DNA from: MGBC163016 sp910588905
GTDB lineage: Bacteria; Actinomycetota; Coriobacteriia; Coriobacteriales; Eggerthellaceae
Direction: 5' to 3'
NCBI GenBank assembly: GCA_948616985.1
Contig: CAPGDO010000024.1
Location: 1 to 16,809, forward strand
Length of the DNA: 16,809 nt
Part shown: piece after piece, positions 12,127-16,809 of the stretch
Layout of the letters: each line of letters opens with the position of its first letter
Position numbering within the stretch: position 1 is the stretch's first letter
Position numbers and translations under genes: made by a program
The notes under the pieces: model-generated
The model's input: the letters and a program-made list of their open reading frames with translations, nothing else
Database searches by the model: none
Told to the model about the DNA's origin: nothing

Positions 12127-12726
12127 GTGACCGAAACCATTGCAGAACATATCGAGAAGCTGGGAGGCGTCGCCACCTCATCTCAACTCAAGGAGGCTGG
12201 GTATGCGCCTGGTGTGATCGAGTACGCCTTGAGCAGCGGCAAGATCGACAGGCTGACCCGAGGCGTCTATTGCTCGCTCGATGTGCTGGACGATGAGTTC
12301 GCGGCGGTGACCATGCGCTGGCCAAAGTGCATACTCTCGCATGGAACCGCGCTGTATCTGCTGGGGCTATCCGACCGCGTCCCCGGGAACCTGAGCGTTA
12401 GTGTCCCACGGGACTATAATCCGCAGGAGCTGAGGCGAACCCATCCTGACATGAGGATCCATCGCGAGAGCGACAGACTCTACGGGTTGGGCAAGACCAC
12501 AGTGAAAGACCCTATGGGCATCATCGTGCCCACCTACGATGCGGAGCGATCCATAGCCGACATCATCCAAGAGAGGGCCAAGGGAACCGCGAACCCGCAG
12601 ATCGTGAGGGATGCCATAGTGGGCTATTTCAGGAAGGGCGACCGCGACCTGCCCAAGCTCGCGAAGATGTGCGAGGCCTTGGGCGTTCGAGATGAGCTGC
12701 AAAGGTACCTGGAGGTGCTCGAATGA
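12127..12726 (+). CDS. abiEi: AbiEi-family antitoxin (type IV toxin-antitoxin)
   Basis: A 199-residue antitoxin of the AbiEi family. Residues of about 8-50 form the winged-helix DNA-binding domain (EKLGGVATSSQLKEAGYAPG, IDRLTRGVY). The middle part follows the family pattern: CILSHGTALYLLGLSDRVPG, then a VSVPRDYNP strand, then PIYD-like VPTYDAERSIADII. In type IV systems the antitoxin opposes the toxin without binding it, and the N-terminal domain represses the operon. It starts with GTG, with AGGAGG four bases upstream. Its stop overlaps the toxin start as ATGA, so translation is coupled. An inverted repeat flanking the -10 is a likely self-operator. Confidence 0.92.
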   Translation: MTETIAEHIEKLGGVATSSQLKEAGYAPGVIEYALSSGKIDRLTRGVYCSLDVLDDEFAAVTMRWPKCILSHGTALYLLGLSDRVPGNLSVSVPRDYNPQELRRTHPDMRIHRESDRLYGLGKTTVKDPMGIIVPTYDAERSIADIIQERAKGTANPQIVRDAIVGYFRKGDRDLPKLAKMCEALGVRDELQRYLEVLE

Positions 12727-13571
12727 GCGAGATGAGAAGCGATGCGAGCCTGAGAGGGAAAGTGCGCCACCTTGCCAAAGAGCACGGACTAAAGCCCCAG
12801 GAAGTGCTTCAGATGTATCTCTTCGAGCATCTGCTCATGCGCTTGGCGGTGAGCTCCTACGCTGACAAGTTCGTTCTCAAGGGCGGCCTTCTGATCTCGT
12901 CGATGACCGGCATCTATCAGCGCACGACAATGGACATGGATGCGACCGTCGTGGGCATGTCCATGGATGAGGCGACAATTACGAAGGCTCTGCGCGAGAT
13001 CTGCGCAACCGATGTTGGCGACGGTATGACATTCGAGTTCGAGAGGATCGAGCCCATCCGCGAAGACGACGAGTACGCGAACTGGCGCGCGCACCTCAGG
13101 GCGTTATATGGAAGAATCGACGCGCCGGTGAAAGTGGACATCACGACTGGCGATGCCATCTATCCAACGCAGATAAGGCATAATTTCGAGTTGATGTTCG
13201 ATCAAGGCACGCTCGATGTACTGTCCTATCATCCGGCTACCGTTCTGGCAGAGAAGCTGGAGACGGTGATTAGCCGAGGAGAGGCGAACACGCGCGGCAG
13301 GGACTTCTACGACCTGTATGCTATCCCGCGCTATTATTCCGGATCCATAAGTGAACAAGACCTTCGAGAAGCTCTTCGCCACACTGCAGAGAAGCGAGGC
13401 TCACAGCAGGCTATCGCGGACTGGAAAGACACGCTCGAAGGGATTCGCGCTTCAGCCATCATGCATCAGGTTTGGTCTTCCTATATTGCCGACGCCCCAT
13501 ATGCGAAGGGCACCTCCTTCGACGATTCGCTCGATTCAATCGAAAGACTGATGGATTCACTGAGGCTGTAG
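12723..13571 (+). CDS. abiEii: AbiEii-family nucleotidyltransferase toxin
   Basis: A 282-residue nucleotidyltransferase toxin. The active-site pattern is KGG (residues 53-55, FVLKGGLLISS), then DMD (71-73) with the metal-binding aspartates, and a KVDI strand near 137-140. The family's C-terminal motifs are present: HPATVLAEKLETVISRGEAN, then TRGRDFYDLYA. AbiEii proteins transfer nucleotides to RNA, with tRNA a known target for related toxins, and cause growth arrest during phage infection. All catalytic motifs look intact, so it is probably functional. It overlaps the antitoxin stop by 4 bp. A copy of the 15-bp palindrome lies 30 bp after its stop, and a tRNA-Pro gene follows about 190 bp downstream. 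Confidence 0.92.
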   Translation: MSEMRSDASLRGKVRHLAKEHGLKPQEVLQMYLFEHLLMRLAVSSYADKFVLKGGLLISSMTGIYQRTTMDMDATVVGMSMDEATITKALREICATDVGDGMTFEFERIEPIREDDEYANWRAHLRALYGRIDAPVKVDITTGDAIYPTQIRHNFELMFDQGTLDVLSYHPATVLAEKLETVISRGEANTRGRDFYDLYAIPRYYSGSISEQDLREALRHTAEKRGSQQAIADWKDTLEGIRASAIMHQVWSSYIADAPYAKGTSFDDSLDSIERLMDSLRL

Positions 13572-13601
13572 CTGGACTCCAACCTCAGAGAACGAAGCGG
13601 T

Positions 13602-13616
13602 GAGACAAAATGTCCC
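13602..13616. repeat. GAGACAAAATGTCCC palindrome, site 3 of 3
   Basis: The core has the same arms as sites 1 and 2 (GRGACA and TGTCYC) around AAA. It lies 30 bp after the AbiEii stop and before the tRNA-Pro promoter. It is less symmetric than site 1, but its position at the 3' end of a transcription unit is the same. Confidence 0.45.
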
Positions 13617-13700
13617 AATAGAACATCCTTTCGTCTTGCAAATTACTGGAGGAACCGGTGAGCCTTTTGGGAGAATCTTTGCACAAGCTGAGGTATTCTA

Positions 13701-13730
13701 TTGCCTGCAACACAGGGTCTATGCTAGGAT
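13701..13730 (+). promoter_or_regulatory. tRNA-Pro promoter
   Basis: TTGCCT (13701-13706) and TAGGAT (13725-13730) are separated by 18 bp, with TG one base before the -10 hexamer (extended -10). It lies 34 bp upstream of the tRNA. A small TGCCG-TTTTTC-CGGCA hairpin (13737-13752) is in the leader. Confidence 0.5.
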
Positions 13731-13764
13731 GGCTCTTGCCGTTTTTCCGGCATCTGACGCGAGT

Positions 13765-13841
13765 CGGGTTGTGGCTCAGCTTGGTAGAGCGCTGCGTTCG
13801 GGACGCAGAGGTCGCAGGTTCAAATCCTGTCAACCCGACCA
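13765..13841 (+). tRNA. tRNA-Pro (anticodon CGG), CCA encoded
   Basis: The full cloverleaf can be drawn by eye. The acceptor CGGGTTG (13765-13771) pairs with CAACCCG (13831-13837). The D-arm is GCTC...GAGC. The anticodon stem CTGCG/CGCAG holds the loop TTCGGGA, giving anticodon CGG for proline codon CCG. The T-arm is GCAGG-TTCAAAT-CCTGT. Discriminator A is followed by an encoded CCA. It has its own promoter and terminator. tRNA genes are common integration targets, and the accessory block lies on its 5' side, which is not the usual side for tRNA 3'-end integration. Confidence 0.96.
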
Positions 13842-13850
13842 CTGAATTCA

Positions 13851-13880
13851 AAAGGGAGCCGAAAGGCTCCCTTTCTTGTT
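13851..13880 (+). terminator. Rho-independent terminator after tRNA-Pro
   Basis: AAAGGGAGCC and GGCTCCCTTT form a perfect 10-bp stem with a GAAA tetraloop, followed by CTTGTTT. It begins 9 bp after the tRNA. The A-rich 5' side means it could also work weakly for minus-strand transcripts. Confidence 0.85.
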
Positions 13881-13960
13881 TCCGCGCTTCGCTACGGGCG
13901 CGCGGACTGGCCCGAACCGCATCGAGCGCGACAGCCAGGCAAGCTGCCGGTATGGGCCGA

Positions 13961-13993
13961 CCCCGCCGGCGCCGAGCGCGCAGGCCGGCAGGG
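13961..13993 (-). terminator. GC-rich stem-loop downstream of permease gene
   Basis: CCC-C-GCCGGC (13961-13970) pairs with GCCGGC-A-GGG (13984-13993) around a 13-nt loop, 14 bp past the permease stop. No U-run follows on the minus strand, so it is a 3'-end structure rather than a proven terminator. The remaining 13881-13960 stretch is very GC-rich and without a gene. Confidence 0.35.
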
Positions 13994-14007
13994 CCCGCAC
14001 CTTGCCC

Positions 14008-15462
14008 CTAGCCCATCGAGGGCACGCGGTGGGTCACCCGGCGCATCACCGTGTAGTACACCATGCCTATTACCAGCCACACCACGCCGATGATCAGCGG
14101 CAATGCCCCCAACGACACCAGGATACCGAAGCAGATGATGGCCCCCAGCGCCGGAAACAGCAGATGGGTGAACACCTGCCGATAGCCCCTTTCCTTGAAC
14201 CAGCACAGCACTATCACGCACAGGTTCAACACCACATAAGTGGAAAGCGCGCCGAAGTTGCCCACCTTCGCCACCATGTTCATGCCCAACGGCGCCATGA
14301 TGAAAATCAGCGCCACCGAAAGCGCCAGCACGAAGATGTTGGCCACCAGCGGCAGGTTGGTGCCCTTCTTCAACGTGCCCAGCTTGGCGGGCAAGGTGCC
14401 CTCCTTCGCCATGGAGTACAGGATGAGCGAAACGGAAGTTTGCGCCACCAGCGCCGTGAACACCCCTTGAGAGAGCGCTACCGCAATGGCGCACAGCACC
14501 GCCAGCCATGGGCCCGCCACCATCTGGGCCACCAGGTAGAAGCCGTTGTCGGGATCGCTGGCGAACACAGCACCGGTGGGGTCGATGCAGGTGGCGATGT
14601 AGCATTGGCCGGCAAACAGCACCACCAGCAAAAGCGCCATGATCATCATGGCCCGCGGCGGGCCCTTGCGCTCGTCTTTGGCCTCTTGGGTGAGGGTGGC
14701 TATGCAGCCGAAGCCCACATAGGACAGCACCGCCAGGCTAACCGCCGACATAGTGTCCGCGAAGTTGAACTTCTCCGGGTTGAAGAGCGCCATTGCGGTA
14801 AAGCCGCTGGTGGCCGGATGCTGCACGATGTAGGCGATGCCCAGCACCATGAACAGCCCCAGGATGATTATCTCGGCCACCAGTGCCAGGCGGTTCACCA
14901 CCATGGTGGTTTCCATGCCGCGCAGGCTGACCACCGCCACAAACGCCCAGAAGATGAGGCACCAGCCCCACACCGGCACCGCCGGCACAAAGCCGTTCAT
15001 GGCGGTTCCGGCGATGATGAACATGAGGGTGGGCGAAATAAGGTACTGCAGCAGCATCAGCCAGCCGGTGAGAAAGCCCATGCGGGGGCCCATGATGTGG
15101 GAGGCGTAAGTGAAGATGGAACCGGACGAGGGGAAGCGGCGAATCATGTTGCCAAAGGAGAACACCGAAAACAGCACGGCGGCGAAGCCGATGACGTAGG
15201 CCAGCGCCGGCATGCCATGGGAGCTTTGGAACACGCCGCCGTAGATGGCCATCGGGGCGATGGGCACCATGTAGATGAGCCCGTAGACCACCATGTCCAT
15301 AACGGTGAGCACTGGGCGGAACTGCCCGCGCTCGGCATTCCCCTCGCCCTTATCAGCTACGGCATTGCCAGCCGATGCCGGCATCCCAGCATCTGCCGCC
15401 GGAATCGGTTTTCCCTGCCCCGCGTTTACGGAGACAGTTGACGCATTCGCCTTCTTATCCAT
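14008..15462 (-). CDS. APC-family amino acid permease, probable glutamate/GABA exchanger
   Basis: A 484-residue APC-superfamily transporter with about twelve hydrophobic helices. The first, VVYGLIYMVPIAPMAIYGGV, is followed by the conserved RRFPSSGSIFTYASHIMGPR loop and FLTGWLMLLQYLI. In the sixth-helix region, LSYVGFGCIATLTQEAKDER resembles the PuuP putrescine-importer branch. The N-terminal 45 residues are hydrophilic. It lacks the roughly 40-residue C-terminal plug of E. coli GadC. The ATG at 15462 has AAGGTGG eight bases upstream; the GTG at 15474 lies inside that site and is rejected. It is downstream of and co-oriented with glutamate decarboxylase, so glutamate import with GABA export is the likely role, by context rather than motif. 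Confidence 0.85.
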   Translation of the reverse strand: MDKKANASTVSVNAGQGKPIPAADAGMPASAGNAVADKGEGNAERGQFRPVLTVMDMVVYGLIYMVPIAPMAIYGGVFQSSHGMPALAYVIGFAAVLFSVFSFGNMIRRFPSSGSIFTYASHIMGPRMGFLTGWLMLLQYLISPTLMFIIAGTAMNGFVPAVPVWGWCLIFWAFVAVVSLRGMETTMVVNRLALVAEIIILGLFMVLGIAYIVQHPATSGFTAMALFNPEKFNFADTMSAVSLAVLSYVGFGCIATLTQEAKDERKGPPRAMMIMALLLVVLFAGQCYIATCIDPTGAVFASDPDNGFYLVAQMVAGPWLAVLCAIAVALSQGVFTALVAQTSVSLILYSMAKEGTLPAKLGTLKKGTNLPLVANIFVLALSVALIFIMAPLGMNMVAKVGNFGALSTYVVLNLCVIVLCWFKERGYRQVFTHLLFPALGAIICFGILVSLGALPLIIGVVWLVIGMVYYTVMRRVTHRVPSMG

Positions 15463-15483
15463 AGTTATCCCCACCTTGCAAGA

Positions 15484-15520
15484 GGGGCCGCCCGCTTCCC
15501 AACCTTAAGCGGACGGCCCC
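15484..15520 (-). terminator. Strong intergenic hairpin between decarboxylase and permease
   Basis: GGGGCCGCCCGCTT (15484-15497) pairs with AAGCGGACGGCCCC (15507-15520): a 14-bp stem with one mismatch and a 9-nt loop. It lies 22 bp upstream of the permease start. On the minus strand it is followed by TCTTGCAAGG, a poor U-run. It probably attenuates or processes the transcript between the two genes, or terminates partially. Confidence 0.5.
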
Positions 15521-15600
15521 GAAAACTCTTCCCGTCACCAGGAATTACTCAGAGGAACACGCCCAGGCACTTGCCCGTGCGGCTCTGTGGCCACGCCAAT

Positions 15601-16809
15601 CTAGCGGCCCGTGTGGTTGAAGCTGCCCGCTGAGATGTTTGAATCCTGAGCACCGATAACGGAGGCGTTGTCCAGATTCTTGATCTCGGCAGCCATGTCC
15701 TTCAGGAACTTGTCGGCCATGGTCATGGACAAGTCGGCGCGGGTCACGATGCGTTGGCAGGTGACCTTCTCCATGTTGGCGGGCAGCGGGTAGGCCGGCA
15801 CCTGCCAACCATGCATGCGCAGACGGTCGTCCAAGTCGTACAGGGTCCACTTCTTGCCGGCGGCCGGGTCGAGGCTCCAGCAAAGAATCGGGATTTCCGT
15901 GGCCTCTTCGTACATGGTGAAGATGCCCAGCGCCTTGATGCCTTCTACCAAGTGATGCGCCACGTCCATGGTGCGCTGCTGGATTTCCTTGTAGCCCTCG
16001 AAGCCGTTGCGCATGAACACGTAGTATTGGCCCACAATCTGCGAAGCAGAGCGGCTGAAGTTGATGGCCATGGTGGCTTCCTGACCGCCCAGGTAGCTCA
16101 CCCAGAAGATCAAATCCTCCGGCAGGGCTTCCTTGCTGCGCCACTCAATCCAACCGATGCCAGGATAAACCAGGCCGTACTTGTGGCCGGAAGTGGAGAT
16201 GGACCACACATTGGGCAGACGGAAGTCCCACTCAAGGTCAGGCTCGATGAACGGGGCCACCATGCCACCGGAGGCAGCGTCCACATGGATGCGCACCGGC
16301 ATATTGGTGTGCTTGTTGTACTCGGTCAGAGCGGCATCGACGCCCTTCACATCATCGTAGCGGCCAGTGTAGGTGATGCCCAAGATGCACACAACGGCAA
16401 TGGTGTGATCATCAACGTACTTCATGCATTGCTCAGGGGTCATGTACAGATGGTCGGCGTCCATAGGCACTTCGCGCATCTCAATGTCCCAATAGCGGCA
16501 GAACTTCTCCCAGCAAATCTGATAACCGCTGGTGATTACCAGGTTAGGACGATGGGACGAATAGATATCGATGCCAGCGGCCTTTGCCAAAGCCTTCCAG
16601 CGGAACAGAGCCGCCAGGCCGCCCAGCATACAGGCCTCAGACGAGCCCACGGTAGAGGTGCCCATCGGCTGCTCGTTTTGATCGGCATGCCAAAGATCTT
16701 GGATGATGCGCACGCAACGGTTCTCCAAATCGGCCGTCATTGGATACTCGTCCTTGTCGATGGCGTTCTTCTCCAGCGTGTCCTTCATCAGTTCGGTGGC
16801 CTCGGGCTC
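15601..16809 (-). CDS. gad: Glutamate decarboxylase, 5' end outside window
   Basis: The visible 402 residues align along their length with E. coli GadA/GadB: IDKDEYPMTADLENRCVRII, then GSSEACMLGGLAALFRWK, HVDAASGGMVAPFIEPDLEW and SISTSGHKYGL. The Lys of SGHK (codon 16180-16182) is the pyridoxal-phosphate lysine. The enzyme removes CO2 from glutamate, consuming a proton and yielding GABA. The frame is open to the window edge, so about 65-70 N-terminal residues are missing here. The C-terminus ends GSFNHTGR; the matching SFKHT tail of E. coli GadB carries the His that plugs the active site at neutral pH, so acid activation is likely conserved. The permease follows in the same direction after 138 bp. 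Confidence 0.95.
   Translation of the reverse strand, partial: EPEATELMKDTLEKNAIDKDEYPMTADLENRCVRIIQDLWHADQNEQPMGTSTVGSSEACMLGGLAALFRWKALAKAAGIDIYSSHRPNLVITSGYQICWEKFCRYWDIEMREVPMDADHLYMTPEQCMKYVDDHTIAVVCILGITYTGRYDDVKGVDAALTEYNKHTNMPVRIHVDAASGGMVAPFIEPDLEWDFRLPNVWSISTSGHKYGLVYPGIGWIEWRSKEALPEDLIFWVSYLGGQEATMAINFSRSASQIVGQYYVFMRNGFEGYKEIQQRTMDVAHHLVEGIKALGIFTMYEEATEIPILCWSLDPAAGKKWTLYDLDDRLRMHGWQVPAYPLPANMEKVTCQRIVTRADLSMTMADKFLKDMAAEIKNLDNASVIGAQDSNISAGSFNHTGR

Noticed and set aside
12400..12415. Near-palindrome GTGTCCCACGGGAC resembling the 15-bp sites
   Set aside because: It lies inside the AbiEi coding region and lacks the ACAAAWTGT centre, so it is not a fourth copy.
13585..13851. Minus-strand frame encoding a GLTGFEPATSASRTQ-like peptide
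   Set aside because: This is the familiar spurious protein read from the antisense of a tRNA-Pro gene and its flank; the tRNA explains the conservation.
13876..15441. Long plus-strand open frame of 521 codons, rich in His, Gln and Arg
   Set aside because: It is the antisense shadow of the APC permease; its composition is biased and it has no domain or ribosome site.
1..16809. CRISPR array, integrase, transposase, relaxase or insertion-sequence ends
   Set aside because: I looked for regularly spaced direct repeats, recombinase motifs and terminal inverted repeats and found none; mobile character is inferred from gene types only.

Overview
The window is high-GC bacterial DNA. I read it as a gut Actinomycetota, probably class Coriobacteriia. 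That rests on base composition, gene style (membrane-anchored XRE regulators, a flavodoxin_5-type protein, AbiE, a glutamate decarboxylase next to an APC permease) and a LexA-like box; it is inference, since no rRNA or other phylogenetic marker is present. Most genes have clear AGGAGG-type ribosome binding sites. These move several starts inward from the longest open frame, and a few genes use TTG or GTG starts.

Layout, left to right. (1) 3-1179, minus: a TetR regulator and a flavodoxin-domain protein form a two-gene operon behind a perfect 28-bp palindrome. (2) 1419-2994: two convergent XRE regulators carry C-terminal membrane segments, one with a single helix and one with six. (3) 3012-3854, minus: a cysteine-knuckle/amidoligase-like gene that appears cut off at about 3170. 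(4) 4275-5834, plus: a Y-family DNA polymerase behind a LexA-like box, whose expected catalytic Glu reads as Val, followed by a small unknown protein. (5) 5842-8132, minus: an unrecognised translationally coupled pair, a six-helix membrane protein followed by a coiled-coil protein. (6) 8201-10421: MerR, tautomerase, methyltransferase and YdeI genes on minus, divergent from a carboxymuconolactone-decarboxylase-like gene whose promoter has the 19-bp spacer typical of MerR targets. (7) 10386-11815, minus: three small genes of the kind carried by phages and integrative elements, including a stand-alone ChlI-like domain. (8) 12127-13571, plus: an AbiEi/AbiEii type IV toxin-antitoxin pair. (9) tRNA-Pro(CGG) with a promoter and terminator. 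(10) 14008-16809, minus: an APC permease and glutamate decarboxylase (cut by the window edge), a likely acid-resistance/GABA pair.

The 1-13.6 kb part looks like accessory DNA assembled from small modules, although I see no integrase, transposase or relaxase. Two signals tie the modules together and are not explained by the genes. The first is an 87-nt element present twice (3919-4005 and 11899-11985), upstream of two unrelated minus-strand genes, with identical length, a shared core and paired changes in its arms. The second is a 15-bp palindrome, GRGACAAAWTGTCYC, present three times (8156, 10398, 13602), each time at the 3' end of a transcription unit and at a module border. These two signals and the unknown 5842-8132 operon are the best candidates for something undescribed.
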